A stretch of 64,000 nt of DNA from an uncultured Oceanospirillales bacterium (GTDB lineage Bacteria; Pseudomonadota; Gammaproteobacteria; Xanthomonadales; SZUA-36). The DNA is taken from positions 992,842 to 1,056,841 of the forward strand of contig CAJXKA010000001.1 of NCBI GenBank assembly GCA_913055655.1, written 5' to 3'. A model generated the notes under the pieces. The model made no database searches. It had not been told where the DNA came from and saw only the letters and a program-made list of their open reading frames with translations. The translations under genes and the position numbers were made by a program. Of the stretch, positions 48,721-59,252 are shown in pieces. The stretch's first letter is position 1. Each line of letters begins with the position of its first letter.

Positions 48721-48760
48721 GGATGTCTCCGCAAATACCTTTCAGCATCAAGTTAAAAGC

Positions 48761-48836
<76 letters not shown>

Positions 48837-48851
48837 TTGAAATCTATAATT

Positions 48852-48925
48852 TGGAGCGGGTGATGGGAATCGAACCCACATCATCAGCTTGGAAGGCTGA
48901 GGTTCTACCGTTGAACTACACCCGC
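48852..48925 (-). tRNA. tRNA-Gly(TCC)
   Basis: 74 nt with CCA. Acceptor GCGGGTG/CACCCGC, anticodon loop CTTCCAA (anticodon TCC). 15 bp before tRNA-Thr. Confidence 0.97.
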
Positions 48926-48975
48926 AAGCCCTGCCTTCCTTTCCTGCCTGCGGGTCAATCACCGCCATCAAAAGA

Positions 48976-49060
48976 TGGTGGAGGGGGGAGGATTCGAACC
49001 TCCGAAGGCATAGCCAGCAGATTTACAGTCTGCCCTCGTTGACCGCTTGAGTACCCCTCC
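48976..49060 (-). tRNA. tRNA-Tyr(GTA)
   Basis: 85 nt with CCA and a long variable arm, as expected of class II tRNA-Tyr. Acceptor GGAGGGG/CCCCTCC, anticodon stem GCAGA/TCTGC, loop CTGTAAA (anticodon GTA). First gene of the tRNA-tuf unit. Confidence 0.97.
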
Positions 49061-49076
49061 CGCAAGCAAGCCGCCT

Positions 49077-49105
49077 ATTTTGTCTCAGCCCATGGGTTGA
49101 GTCAA
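49077..49105 (-). promoter_or_regulatory. Proximal promoter of the tRNA-tuf unit (P1)
   Basis: Minus strand TTGACT, 17-bp spacer, CAAAAT, followed by GC-rich AGGCGGC, a stringent-type discriminator. Starts about 10 bp before tRNA-Tyr. Confidence 0.75.
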
Positions 49106-49131
49106 TACAGGTGGCGAAAAATCAGCGCGAG

Positions 49132-49160
49132 ATTGTAATGGCGAAACGATCGCCAGGCAA
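49132..49160 (-). promoter_or_regulatory. Distal promoter of the tRNA-tuf unit (P2)
   Basis: Minus strand TTGCCT, 17-bp spacer, TACAAT, 55 bp upstream of P1. Tandem arrangement is like that of rpsL. Confidence 0.6.
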
Positions 49161-49210
49161 GGGCGAACCGCGCCCCGGGCGAAGTTTTTTACACCCTGCT
49201 TCCGGCCCGC

Positions 49211-49561
49211 TCAGTCTTCTTCGAATTCTTCGTCGACAAAGTCGTCGTCTTCCAGCACTTCCGGCTCGTCTTCTTCTTCCGAAATGGCCTTGAACCAGGT
49301 CATATCCTGGCCGTCGACGCCGAACACTTCTTCGTCCAGGTCGAACTCGTCACCGCCGAAATCATCCAGCATGTCGCGCAGTGCCTGCCGCTCACGCATG
49401 ATCTCGATCTGGCGCCATCGCGGCGTCTGCCGCAATGAACCACCGCCCGGTGCTTCACGCTTCCTGGAATGACCACGCTCGCGACTACGGCGAACATTCT
49501 CGACCGCCGGCGCTTCTTCATGGTCCGACTTGCGCGTACCCTGATGAGAAACTGTAACCAC
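49211..49561 (-). CDS. Small charged protein with acidic C-terminus, unknown function
   Basis: 116 residues from GTG 49561. The basic N-terminal half is followed by RWRQIEIMRERQALRDMLDD, a short helical motif reminiscent of small gammaproteobacterial proteins of the DUF3545/PA3496 type. Residues after ~70 are strongly acidic (EEEDEPEVLEDDDFVDEEF). A TTCCAA-17-TATAAA promoter lies upstream. Possibly binds nucleic acid or ribosomal components through opposite-charge ends, but the function is unknown. The start could be later, near MRERQ. Confidence 0.6.
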   Translation of the reverse strand: MVTVSHQGTRKSDHEEAPAVENVRRSRERGHSRKREAPGGGSLRQTPRWRQIEIMRERQALRDMLDDFGGDEFDLDEEVFGVDGQDMTWFKAISEEEDEPEVLEDDDFVDEEFEED

Positions 49562-49600
49562 GACACTGCCCCCGCTTGGCGAAGGATTGAATTCGGCGCC

Positions 49601-49629
49601 TTTATAACCTAAAAACCAGGGGCTTGGAA
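49601..49629 (-). promoter_or_regulatory. Candidate promoter for the small acidic protein
   Basis: Minus strand TTCCAA, 17-bp spacer, TATAAA, in the ychF downstream spacer. Confidence 0.45.
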
Positions 49630-49678
49630 GCGTTTTTTGATGTCAGTTTCGTGGCACTCGCGTGGGCCGCCAGGCCGC

Positions 49679-50770
49679 TCAGACGTTGAACCGGAACAGG
49701 ATCACGTCGCCCTCGCAGACCACGTACTCCTTGCCCTCGGCCCGCAGCTTACCGGCGTCCTTCGCGCCCTGCTCGCCACCGTTGGCGATGTAATCATCAA
49801 ACGCGATGACCTGGGCGCGGATGAAACCCCGCTCGAAATCGGTATGGATGCGGCCCGCGGCCTGCGGTGCGCGCGACCCGCGGCGAACCGTCCAGGCCCG
49901 CACTTCCCGTGGACCGGCCGTGAAGAACGTCAGCAGGTCGAGCAGGTCATAGCCGGCGCGGATCACCCGGTTCAGGCCCGGTTCGCCCTGCCCCAGGTCG
50001 GCAAGAAATTCCTCGCGCTCTTCCGGCTCAAGCCCGGCAAGCTCGGCCTCAACCGCGGCGCAAACGGGCACCACCTGGGCGCCCTCTTCTGCGACGTGCT
50101 GGCGCAAGCGGTCCAGCAGCGGGTTGTCGTCCATGCCGTTCTCGTCGACATTGGCGATGTACATGACCGGCTTCGCGGTCAACAGGTTCAGGCTCTTCAC
50201 CAGGGCGCGGTCGGCGTCGCCCAGTTCGAGCGCGCGAATACCGCCCGGCGCGTCCAGCGCTTCCTTCAGCTGGTCCATCAGGGCCACTGCGCGGGCAGCG
50301 TCCTTGTCACCGGACCGGGCTTTCTTCGCCGCGCGGTCCTGGGCGCGCTCGATGGACTCCAGGTCGGCCAGCTGCAGCTCGGTACGAATCACGTCCAGGT
50401 CAGCGACCGGGTCGACCCGCCCGCCGACGTGCACCACGTCATCGTCTTCAAAACAACGCACCACGTGCGCGATGGCGTCGGTTTCGCGAATGTTGCCCAG
50501 GAACTGGTTACCCAGGCCTTCGCCTTTCGATGCGCCCTCGACCAGGCCGGCGATATCGACGAACTCCATGGTCGTCGGCACGACTTTCTCGGGTTTGACG
50601 ATATCGGCCAGCTGCTGCAGGCGCGGGTCGGGCACCGGCACGATGCCGACATTGGGGTCAATGGTGCAGAACGGGTAGTTCTGGGCATCGATGCCCGCCT
50701 CGGTCAACGCGTTGAATAAGGTCGACTTGCCCACGTTCGGCAAACCGACAATGCCACATTTGAATCCCAT
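49679..50770 (-). CDS. ychF: Ribosome-binding ATPase YchF
   Basis: 363 residues. OBG-family P-loop protein that prefers [12 protein letters not shown] (residues 9-17) is the P-loop, [20 protein letters not shown] is the G3 region, and the TGS-like C-terminal domain ends [10 protein letters not shown]. It binds the large subunit and affects leaderless mRNA use and the oxidative response. Starts inside the pth stop (ATGA overlap). Confidence 0.96.
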   Translation of the reverse strand: MGFKCGIVGLPNVGKSTLFNALTEAGIDAQNYPFCTIDPNVGIVPVPDPRLQQLADIVKPEKVVPTTMEFVDIAGLVEGASKGEGLGNQFLGNIRETDAIAHVVRCFEDDDVVHVGGRVDPVADLDVIRTELQLADLESIERAQDRAAKKARSGDKDAARAVALMDQLKEALDAPGGIRALELGDADRALVKSLNLLTAKPVMYIANVDENGMDDNPLLDRLRQHVAEEGAQVVPVCAAVEAELAGLEPEEREEFLADLGQGEPGLNRVIRAGYDLLDLLTFFTAGPREVRAWTVRRGSRAPQAAGRIHTDFERGFIRAQVIAFDDYIANGGEQGAKDAGKLRAEGKEYVVCEGDVILFRFNV

Positions 50771-51369
50771 CAGGAGGTTTCCCTGTCAGGCGGCGCCGAC
50801 GCCGCGGTGGTATGTAAAGCCGTCATGGCGCTCTGGGTTTGCCCATCAAACACGAGCGGCAGCACATCGATCACCCGGTTAATGGCCGCGTCGATGGCGC
50901 GCCGGTCTGCCGCGGGCGGGCGCCCCAGCACGTAACCGGTCACTGCATCCCGATGGCCCGGGTGGCCGATGCCCAGCCGAATACGCAGGAAGCCCGGGTC
51001 GCCCAGGTGACGACAGATATCCCGAATGCCGTTATGACCACCGTGGCCGCCGCCTTCTTTCAGCCGGGCAACGCCGGCGGGCAGGTCCAGCTCGTCGTAG
51101 GCCACGACCAGGCGTTCAGGCGGAACCCGGTAATAATCCACCAGTGCACGCACGGCCTGGCCGCTGTGGTTCATGAAGGTGGTGGGACGCGCCAGGACCA
51201 GGTCATGGCCCCGCCAGGTGGTTTTCAGTGATTCGGCATGTAGCCGGGACTGGCTGCGCAGGCCCGCGTGCGCGGCGCCCAGCAGTTCGTCCAGAAACCA
51301 AAACCCGGCATTGTGCCGGGTTTCGGTGTACTTGGGGCCCGGATTGCCGAGCCCAACGACCAGGTACAT
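50770..51369 (-). CDS. pth: Peptidyl-tRNA hydrolase
   Basis: 199 residues. Cleaves peptidyl-tRNA released from stalled ribosomes. [20 protein letters not shown] carries Asn9 and catalytic His19; [12 protein letters not shown] and YDELDLPAG (catalytic Asp) follow, with the basic [17 protein letters not shown]. 27 bp after rplY and overlapping ychF, a classic rplY-pth-ychF operon. Confidence 0.97.
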   Translation of the reverse strand: MYLVVGLGNPGPKYTETRHNAGFWFLDELLGAAHAGLRSQSRLHAESLKTTWRGHDLVLARPTTFMNHSGQAVRALVDYYRVPPERLVVAYDELDLPAGVARLKEGGGHGGHNGIRDICRHLGDPGFLRIRLGIGHPGHRDAVTGYVLGRPPAADRRAIDAAINRVIDVLPLVFDGQTQSAMTALHTTAASAPPDRETS

Positions 51370-51396
51370 GAACGGTACGCCGTCCGTGAACCGGTC

Positions 51397-52131
51397 TTAC
51401 GCTTTGTCGTCGCCGGCTTCTTCTTCGCCGTCGCCTTCTTCGGCTTCCGCCTCGTCGCCTTCCTCGGCGCCTTCGACGTCTTCGCCGGCCGCTTCGGCTT
51501 CAGCAGCCTCGGCTTCGGCAGCCGCGGCGGCGCCGGTACCCTGCGACTCGCTGATATGAATCGCGTTGGCCACCATGACGTTGGATTCTTCCTCGTCGGT
51601 CAGCGACGGGATGGCGACGCCCTCCGGCAGGGTGATATCCGCCAGCATGACGGCAGCGCCCGGCTCCAGGCCGGACAGGTCGACTTCCAGGAACTCCGGC
51701 AGGTTCGTCGGCAGCGCCTCGACCTCGATTTCCGTGACCTGGTGCTGGATGACCACGCCGGCTTCCCTGCCCGCCGGGGAATCCTCGGCGCCGACAAAGT
51801 GAAGCGGAATGGAAATGCGCAGCGTGGCGGTATCGGACACACGCATGAAGTCCATGTGCATGACCTGCAGCTTGTACGGGTGGCGATGCATATCGCGCAC
51901 CACGACCTTCTGGCTGCGACCGTCTTCGACCTTGATCTCCAGGATGCTGGAGAAGAATGATTCGTTTTCGATCGCGTGCAGGATTTCGCGGTGCTCAAGC
52001 GTGAGCGCCACGGCGTCCTTTTCGCCACCATAGATAACCGCGGGAATCTTGCCTTCGCGACGCAGGCGGCGGCTCGCACCTTTCCCCACGTCCTCGCGCA
52101 GTTCCGCGCTGATGATATTCGTATCAGACAT
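51397..52131 (-). CDS. rplY: 50S ribosomal protein L25, Ctc form with acidic tail
   Basis: 244 residues from ATG 52131, with GAGGAAC upstream. The N-terminal L25 domain (REDVGKGASRRLRREGKIPA) binds 5S rRNA; the C-terminal TL5/Ctc domain (VVIQHQVTEIEVEALPTNLP) follows. The last ~40 residues are almost only Ala, Glu, Asp and Gly. The tail is longer than in E. coli L25 (which lacks the whole Ctc part) and may vary by repeat slippage. A TTGCCA-18-GATAAT promoter is visible upstream. Confidence 0.95.
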   Translation of the reverse strand: MSDTNIISAELREDVGKGASRRLRREGKIPAVIYGGEKDAVALTLEHREILHAIENESFFSSILEIKVEDGRSQKVVVRDMHRHPYKLQVMHMDFMRVSDTATLRISIPLHFVGAEDSPAGREAGVVIQHQVTEIEVEALPTNLPEFLEVDLSGLEPGAAVMLADITLPEGVAIPSLTDEEESNVMVANAIHISESQGTGAAAAAEAEAAEAEAAGEDVEGAEEGDEAEAEEGDGEEEAGDDKA

Positions 52132-52207
52132 TGTCAGTTCCTCAAAAAAATAAACCGCACGAAGCGGCTTGTTCATCCACCCCCGCGACCAGGGGCGGCA
52201 TTGATAA

Positions 52208-52250
52208 AAGCAAGCCGCCTATTATCGCCCAGTTTGTACGGCCGTGGCAA
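52208..52250 (-). promoter_or_regulatory. Promoter of rplY-pth-ychF
   Basis: Minus strand TTGCCA (52245-52250), 18-bp spacer, GATAAT (52221-52226). The 16-base segment AATAGGCGGCTTGCTT (52208-52223) overlapping and following the -10 is identical to the one at the tRNA-tuf P1 promoter (49064-49079). Confidence 0.65.
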
Positions 52251-52259
52251 CGGCTCGCC

Positions 52260-52423
52260 GGGAATCGGGGAATCGGGGGATCGGTGAATCGGGGAATCAG
52301 TGAAACGGTGAGACGGTGAGACGGTGAGTCGCCGCGCTTTGCGCGGCTGGTGAAACGGAAAAACCCCTCAGAAGCTGGTGCGCATTGCCCTTCTCACCGA
52401 TTCCCCGATTCCCCGTTTCACCG
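52260..52423. repeat. Octamer tandem inverted repeat with hairpin, after prs
   Basis: Nine consecutive 8-bp units fill 52260-52331 (GGGAATCG x2, GGGGATCG, GTGAATCG, GGGAATCA, GTGAAACG, GTGAGACG x2, GTGAGTCG). A perfect GCCGCGC-TTT-GCGCGGC hairpin (52331-52347) follows. Inverted units (CGATTCCC, CGTTTCAC) lie at 52391-52423, ending 5 bp before the prs stop. The octamer vocabulary and hairpin style match the 7.5 kb locus. Confidence 0.9.
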
Positions 52424-52428
52424 AAAAT

Positions 52429-53379
52429 TCAATCGACGTAGAGCGAACTGACCGACTCACCCTGCGACATGCGGCGAATGGTCTCGGCCATGATTTGCGC
52501 GACCGAGAGGACACGGATTCGATCACATTTTCGCGCGGCCTTGGCGAGCGGGATGGTATCGGTGACGACCAGCTCATCCAGGGCGGAGTCCTCGATGTTC
52601 TTGATGGCCGGGCCGGACAGCACGGGGTGAACGCAATAGGCGACCACGCGCTCCGCGCCCTGCTCTTTCAGCGCGCCGGCGGCCGAGCACAGGGTGCCGG
52701 CGGTGTCGACCATGTCGTCGACCAGCACGCAGGTCTTACCCTCGACTTCGCCGATGATGTTCATCACCGTGGCGACATTGGCGCGCGGGCGGCGCTTGTC
52801 GATGATGGCGAGATCCGCTTCAAGGCGCTTGGCGATGGCACGGGCCCGGACCACGCCGCCAACGTCCGGTGAAACCACCACCAGCGGCTGGGCCTGGCGC
52901 TGCCAGATATCGGCGAGCGTCAATGGCGAGGCGTAGACGTTGTCGACCGGGATATTGAAAAAACCCTGGATCTGGTCGGCGTGAAGGTCGATGGTGACCA
53001 CGCGGTCGGTGCCGACGGCGCCCATGATCGTGGCCGCCACTTTCGCCGTGATCGGCACACGGGCCGAGCGCGGGCGGCGATCCTGGCGGGCGTAACCGAA
53101 ATACGGCATGACCGCGGTCACGCGGCTGGCCGAGGCGCGCTTGAGCGCATCGACCATGACCACGAGCTCCATGAAATTATCGGCGGTGGGGGCGCAGGTC
53201 GGCTGGATGAGGTAGACGTCGCGGCCACGGATGTTCTCCATGATCTCGACCATGACCTCGCCGTCGGAAAAACGCCCGACGTTCGCCTTGCCCATAGGAA
53301 CACCCAGTTCGTGGGCGATATCGTGGGCCAGCGCCGGATGCGCATTGCCCGTGAACACCATGAGGGATGGACTGGCCAC
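52429..53379 (-). CDS. prs: Ribose-phosphate pyrophosphokinase
   Basis: 316 residues from GTG 53379; ATG 53361 is the alternative. Makes PRPP from ribose 5-phosphate and ATP for nucleotide, histidine and tryptophan synthesis. Seen are [10 protein letters not shown], the flexible-loop block [38 protein letters not shown], and the PRPP loop [13 protein letters not shown]. tRNA-Gln lies just upstream. Confidence 0.97.
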   Translation of the reverse strand: MASPSLMVFTGNAHPALAHDIAHELGVPMGKANVGRFSDGEVMVEIMENIRGRDVYLIQPTCAPTADNFMELVVMVDALKRASASRVTAVMPYFGYARQDRRPRSARVPITAKVAATIMGAVGTDRVVTIDLHADQIQGFFNIPVDNVYASPLTLADIWQRQAQPLVVVSPDVGGVVRARAIAKRLEADLAIIDKRRPRANVATVMNIIGEVEGKTCVLVDDMVDTAGTLCSAAGALKEQGAERVVAYCVHPVLSGPAIKNIEDSALDELVVTDTIPLAKAARKCDRIRVLSVAQIMAETIRRMSQGESVSSLYVD

Positions 53380-53402
53380 CTGTGCTGTTCCCCGTCGAGT
53401 TT

Positions 53403-53478
53403 GGCTGGGACGGCAGGATTCGAACCTGCGAATGCGGGGATCAAAACCCCGTGCCTTAACCAGCTTGGCGACGTCCCA
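53403..53478 (-). tRNA. tRNA-Gln(TTG)
   Basis: 76 nt with encoded CCA. Acceptor TGGGACG/CGTCCCA, anticodon stem CGGGG/CCCCG, loop TTTTGAT (anticodon TTG). Located between ispE and prs. Confidence 0.96.
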
Positions 53479-53492
53479 GTCGTTGGTTTTCT

Positions 53493-54386
53493 TCAGCCGC
53501 CTGGCGCGACCTGATCAAGCCGGTCAAGTAGCGCGGACTGGTCCACACCCCTGACGGCGCGTGCATTATATCGGGTTTCAAGCGCCGTTGTGACCCGGAT
53601 TGCCTCGGATTTTCTGGCAACCGGGATGAAAAACGCGCTGCCGGTGCCCGTCATGCGTACCGGGCCGTAATCGGCCAGTTCTTCCGCCACGGTTGCGAGT
53701 GCCGGGTGAAGCCGCAGGGCCACCGGCTCGCAGTCATTCCGGGTCGATGAATACAGGGACGCCCCGAATACGCGCGGCTGACTGCGACCGATTGGCGGGG
53801 TCGCGCGCTCCAGGTCGGGATCGGCAAACACCGCGGCGGTGGAGACGTGAATGCCGGGCATTACCAGCACGTAATGGGTTGCCCCCAGGGTCACAGGCGC
53901 AAGCTGTTCGCCCACCCCCTCGGCGAAGGCACTGCGGCCGCGCACAAACAACGGCACATCGGCGCCGAGCTCCAGCGCCAGCGCCGCCAGTTCATCAGTG
54001 GACAGGCCGCAGCCCCAGAGCCGGTTCAACGCCACCAGGACCGTGGCCGCGTCGCTGCTGGCGCCGCCAAGACCGCCGCCCTGCGGAATGCGTTTACGAA
54101 TTGCGATCTCTGCGCCGCACCCCGGACGACACAGCGACTGCAGCCTTTGGGCGGCCCGTAACGACAGGTCCTGTTCCGGAGTCACGCCGGCGATGTCATT
54201 GGAACGCAAGATGGCGTGAGAATCCGTGACCCGGATCGTGACGTCGTCACCCCAGTCGAGCAACTGGAACAGGGTCTGGAGCTGGTGATAGCCGTCCGCG
54301 CGACGACCGGTGACGTGCAGGAAGAGGTTCAGCTTGGCCGGCGCGGGCCAGGACGACTCAGTTGTCACCGGCCTTGTCGCCGTCAT
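53493..54386 (-). CDS. ispE: 4-diphosphocytidyl-2-C-methyl-D-erythritol kinase
   Basis: 297 residues from ATG 54386, overlapping lolB by 29 bp; a GTG at 54368 is possible. The open frame to 54692 is lolB out of phase. GHMP kinase of the MEP isoprenoid pathway. [20 protein letters not shown] is the substrate end, [14 protein letters not shown] (residues 101-114) the ATP loop, and [11 protein letters not shown] the third motif. Confidence 0.95.
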   Translation of the reverse strand: MTATRPVTTESSWPAPAKLNLFLHVTGRRADGYHQLQTLFQLLDWGDDVTIRVTDSHAILRSNDIAGVTPEQDLSLRAAQRLQSLCRPGCGAEIAIRKRIPQGGGLGGASSDAATVLVALNRLWGCGLSTDELAALALELGADVPLFVRGRSAFAEGVGEQLAPVTLGATHYVLVMPGIHVSTAAVFADPDLERATPPIGRSQPRVFGASLYSSTRNDCEPVALRLHPALATVAEELADYGPVRMTGTGSAFFIPVARKSEAIRVTTALETRYNARAVRGVDQSALLDRLDQVAPGG

Positions 54387-54999
54387 GGCGCCACTGGCTG
54401 ATGACGAGCCGCACTCGCGTCTCACCCTGTTCCGCCTGGACACGGCCGGGCAGCCAGGCGCCGGTCTCATTGTCATAACGCTCGAACGTGACCTGCCAGC
54501 CCCCCTGTTCCAGCGACAGCGGCAAACCCCTGGCATCGAGCGAAAGCCCAGGGGGAATTCGTTTCGTGGCTGACTGCGTGGTCGCCGATGCCAGGCCTCG
54601 AACCCAGCGGGCCAGCGCTTCAACAGGGACGCGCCAGCCGACTTCGGCAAAGGCCAGTGCGTCCGCGTCCGCGGCACGGACCACGCTGCCATCCGCCCGG
54701 GTGAGGGTTGCGCCGATGGCGTCGGTTTCCAGTCGCCAGGCGCCCTGCCCGAGCGCGCCGCGAAACTGCAGCACGGCGTGATCGCCTGCCACTGACCAGT
54801 CTATCCGGCCGCTACCACCATCTTCAGCGCCGCGAATACCCAGGCGGCCGGTGAAACCCCATTCGCGCCAGGACTCGATGGCCATCGCCCGGTCGGCATA
54901 GGCGGCCCGGGCGGCGGCGTCATCAACGCTCTCGGTGACCCGACCGGCGCAACCCGCCAGCAGCGCGCCGGCCAGCATCAGCACCAGCAGGTTTTTCAT
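54358..54999 (-). CDS. lolB: Outer-membrane lipoprotein insertion protein LolB
   Basis: 213 residues with a lipoprotein signal (MKNLLVLMLAGALLAGC, Cys17). Receives lipoproteins from LolA and inserts them in the outer membrane. Typical blocks are WREWGFTGRLGIRGAEDGGS, VPVEALARWVRGLAS, and the C-terminal RLVISQW. It overlaps the TPR gene by 4 bp and ispE by 29 bp, so the three are coupled. Confidence 0.93.
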   Translation of the reverse strand: MKNLLVLMLAGALLAGCAGRVTESVDDAAARAAYADRAMAIESWREWGFTGRLGIRGAEDGGSGRIDWSVAGDHAVLQFRGALGQGAWRLETDAIGATLTRADGSVVRAADADALAFAEVGWRVPVEALARWVRGLASATTQSATKRIPPGLSLDARGLPLSLEQGGWQVTFERYDNETGAWLPGRVQAEQGETRVRLVISQWRHDGDKAGDN

Positions 55000-56714
55000 G
55001 AGTCAGGATCCAGCCTGGTCCGTGTTTCCACGAGCACCGGGTCATCGGGATCGATCGCCGCGCCCTCGTCCCAGGCCGCGCGTGCATCGTCATGTCGGCC
55101 CAGCGCCCACAGCACTTCGCCCAGGTGGGCGGCGATCTCCGCGTTCTGCTCCATCGAAAACGCCTGCCGCAGAAATGCCTCGGCCTCCTCCAGTCGCCCG
55201 CGACGAAACGCGATCCACCCCTTGGAGTCAACGATGGCCGCCTGGTCCGGTGCAAGGTCGTAGGCCGCATTGATCAGTGCTTCGGCCTCGTCCAGGCGAT
55301 CGGTACGGTCCGCCAGGGTGTAACCGAGTGCGTTGAGCGCATTCGGATTATCAGGCTCGGCGGCGAGCACGGTCCGGAGGTCATTTTCCGCGCCCTCGAT
55401 ATCACCGGCTTCGACCCGGATCAGGGCGCGGGTGTACAGCAGCGCGGTGTTGCCGTCGAACTGTTCGGCAGCGTGGTCGAGCAGCTCGATCGCGGCGCCA
55501 TGCTGGCCGGCCTCGGCGAGCAATTGCGCTTCAAGCAGCGAAGTATCCAGCCGGACATCGGACCGACCCGTGTTACGCGCACGCTGCAAAATCGCGCGGG
55601 CCTCGCCCAGGTCGCCCGACTGGGCCAGCAGCACCGCACGGCGCCGGGTCGCGACGCGATCGTGTGCCGTGCCTTCGAGCTGGCCATACCAGTCGATGGC
55701 CTCCTGCGTCAGGCCCAACAATTCGGCCGACTGCGCGGCGGCCATGGCCCGCGCGACCGGATCATCCGTCGTCATCGCCGCGAACCCTTCGTGCAACGCC
55801 AGCCCGGTTTCCCGTTGATCGTTGCGCACCGAGAACACGACCCGGTTGAAGCGGTTGGCCGGCGTATCAGGAAGGTCCGCGAGCACCGCTTCGGCTTCAT
55901 CGAAGCGGTCGTCCTGGGCGAGCAATTCCGCGTAGGCCAGTGCCGCGGCAGAGTCCTGCGGGTCGATCTTCCATGCCTGCTGGAAGTGCGCCAGGGCTGT
56001 TTCGCGGTCGCCGCTGGTCATCGCCAGCCGGCCTGCCCAGACATGCAGGGGACGCTCTTCGGTGGCGGCCGAAACCGCAGCCTCGGCCCACTCCATTGCG
56101 CCTGCGATGTCGCCGGCGCGCGCGGCCGCCTGGCTTTTGGCAATCATTGCGTACGGATTGCCGTCCGCGTCGTGCTCCGCGATCAAGCGGTCGACCAGCT
56201 GACCGGCCTTTTCTGCGTTGTTGGCGCCTTCAAGCAACCCGGTGACCATCGGCCAGCCCTGCCAGGCCGTGTCGGCGGTCTGCTCGAGCAGTTTCGACAA
56301 CTGCCATGCCGCCTGCTCATAATCGCTGTTGACCAGGAAAGTCCGTACAGCCGTCTGGCGGGCGTCGACCCGGAACGGTGCCAGCTGGGTCCAGCGGTCG
56401 GCCGCCATGCCCGCGTACTGCCAGGCCTGCGCCTCGAGCGCGACGCGAGTAGCGCGTTCAGCGACCTCGGGCTCTTCAGAGAGCAACGCCGCCTGCAGGT
56501 AGGATTTCGCGGCCTGCTCGCCATCGCCATCGGACGCGGCCAGCTCTGCGGCCAGGATGTGCTCCATGACCTGTTCCGCCCGCGACACGGGTACGGACGG
56601 CCCCTGGGGCTGTGTCGACGGTTCTTCGGCCAGGACAATAGCCGGGCCCATGCCCGCCAGGAAAAGGCCACACGCCAGCCATCGGCCCGGGAACGTACGG
56701 GTCGTCAGATTCAT
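54996..56714 (-). CDS. Exported tetratricopeptide repeat protein
   Basis: 572 residues from ATG 56714 (MNLTTRTFPGRWLACGLFLA), with a signal peptide ending near ALA. The remainder is TPR or Sel1-like helical repeats, clearest near the end (NALNALGYTLADRTDRLDEA, AAIVDSKGWIAFRRGRLEEA). Similar TPR proteins sit between hemA and lolB in pseudomonads, so its position is conserved. A role in envelope or lipoprotein trafficking is suggested by coupling to lolB but not established. Confidence 0.85.
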   Translation of the reverse strand: MNLTTRTFPGRWLACGLFLAGMGPAIVLAEEPSTQPQGPSVPVSRAEQVMEHILAAELAASDGDGEQAAKSYLQAALLSEEPEVAERATRVALEAQAWQYAGMAADRWTQLAPFRVDARQTAVRTFLVNSDYEQAAWQLSKLLEQTADTAWQGWPMVTGLLEGANNAEKAGQLVDRLIAEHDADGNPYAMIAKSQAAARAGDIAGAMEWAEAAVSAATEERPLHVWAGRLAMTSGDRETALAHFQQAWKIDPQDSAAALAYAELLAQDDRFDEAEAVLADLPDTPANRFNRVVFSVRNDQRETGLALHEGFAAMTTDDPVARAMAAAQSAELLGLTQEAIDWYGQLEGTAHDRVATRRRAVLLAQSGDLGEARAILQRARNTGRSDVRLDTSLLEAQLLAEAGQHGAAIELLDHAAEQFDGNTALLYTRALIRVEAGDIEGAENDLRTVLAAEPDNPNALNALGYTLADRTDRLDEAEALINAAYDLAPDQAAIVDSKGWIAFRRGRLEEAEAFLRQAFSMEQNAEIAAHLGEVLWALGRHDDARAAWDEGAAIDPDDPVLVETRTRLDPDS

Positions 56715-56805
56715 GAAACAATATCCACTGGAAACTCCAGACCAAAGGATACGCTGTTGACCCGCGCGAACCAATCCGGCCCGACCCCGGCGACACCGGG
56801 AATGC

Positions 56806-56834
56806 TTGATATCGGCCCGCCCCGACCCCAGAAT
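56806..56834 (+). promoter_or_regulatory. Candidate promoter of hemA-prfA
   Basis: TTGATA (56806-56811), 17-bp spacer, CAGAAT (56829-56834), giving a leader of about 23 nt before hemA. Confidence 0.5.
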
Positions 56835-56863
56835 GGCCCCGCGTCGCGTCCCTGAGTCTCTTC

Positions 56864-58143
56864 ATGCCCCTGCTCGCCGTCGGCATCAGCCACCACACCG
56901 CCCCCCTGGACATCCGGGAGTGCCTCGCCATCGGCGAAGCGGACCGCGAGTCGCGACTGCGCGAACTGCGTGACCAGGCGGGCGTGGCGGAAGCCGTGAT
57001 CGTAAGCACCTGCAATCGCACCGAGATTTACGCCGCGGTGGATGATGGTGCGGAGCAAGCGCCCGCGAAGTGGCTGGCCGCGCTCGGCGGACAACCGACA
57101 GATGCCCCGTTCATTTATTCGCACACCGGCGATGACGCCGTCCGGCACCTGTTTCGCGTCGCCAGCGGCCTGGATTCCATGGTGTTGGGCGAACCGCAGA
57201 TCCTGGGCCAGTTGAAGCAGGCCTGGCAGGCTTCCATCGATGCCGGGGCCGCGGGCCGCTACACCGATCGCCTGTTCCAGAACGCCTTCTCGGTGGGCAA
57301 GAATGTCCGGACGCACACGGGCATCGGCGAGCACCCCGTTTCTGTCGCCTATATCGCCACGGTACTCGCGCGGCAGATTTTCGGAGCGCTGGATCGGAAA
57401 ACCGTGATGATGGTGGGCGCCGGCGAAATGATCGAACTGTGTGGCCGGCACTTCCGCGAACATGGCCTGGGCCAGCTGCTGATCGCAAATCGCAGCCGCG
57501 AGCGCGCCGAGCGTGTCGGCGCGGCGTTCGGCGCGGAAGCCATGACGCTGGAAGATCTCCCCGGTCGCCTGCACGAGGCGGATATCATCATCTGCAGCAC
57601 CGCAGCCACGACGCCCGTGATCGATACCGGCCTGGTGCGATCGGCGCTGAAAAAGCGACGCCGCGACCCGGTGTTCATCATCGACCTGGGCGTGCCGCGC
57701 GACGTGGCGCCTGGCGCCGGCGCGCTGGATGACGTCTACCTGTACACGATCGATGACCTGCGCCAGGTGGCCGACGAAAGCCAGGACCGTCGGCAGCAGG
57801 CCGCCGAGGAAGCCGGTGAGCTGGTGGAGGCGGCGGTCAGGGAGTTTCGCCGCTGGCTGAACGGCAACCGGGCGGCGGCAGGGCTGAGGCGCCTGCGGCA
57901 GAACGCTGACCTCGACGGCGCCCGGCTGGCCGAGCGCGCCATCCACCAGGTCCAGGCCGGCGGCGACGCGGCCGAGGCCATACGCCAGTTGAGCCATACC
58001 CTGACCCGGCGAATCCTTCATGGTCCCAGCACCCGGTTGCGGCAGGCCGCGGAAGAAGGTGAAGACGATATCCTGAGGGCCGCCGACTGGCTGTTCGGGG
58101 CCGATCAACCCGCGAGTGACACCGACCCGGAGGATGGGGAACG

Positions 58144-58147
<4 letters not shown>
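56864..58147 (+). CDS. hemA: Glutamyl-tRNA reductase
   Basis: 427 residues. First committed step of tetrapyrrole synthesis: glutamyl-tRNA to glutamate-1-semialdehyde with NADPH. The catalytic Cys50 is in [11 protein letters not shown]; the NADPH loop is [27 protein letters not shown] marks the N-terminal domain. The C-terminus is the dimerisation helix. It overlaps prfA by 4 bp. Confidence 0.97.
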
Positions 58148-59232
<1,085 letters not shown>

Positions 59233-59252
59233 GGAAGCCGCTGGCTGGGTTT

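Noticed and set aside
49141..49205. Terminator for the small acidic protein
   Set aside because: GGGCGAA elements near 49160 and 49180 are direct, not inverted, and the TTTTTT there is on the plus strand.
56757..56785. TTGACC as a -35 box for hemA
   Set aside because: No acceptable -10 is found 16-18 bp downstream; the TTGATA/CAGAAT pair at 56806-56834 is better.
55092..56855. 587-codon plus-strand frame opposite the TPR gene
   Set aside because: The TPR frame has clear repeats and a signal peptide; this one is Gly/Arg/Gln-rich shadow sequence.
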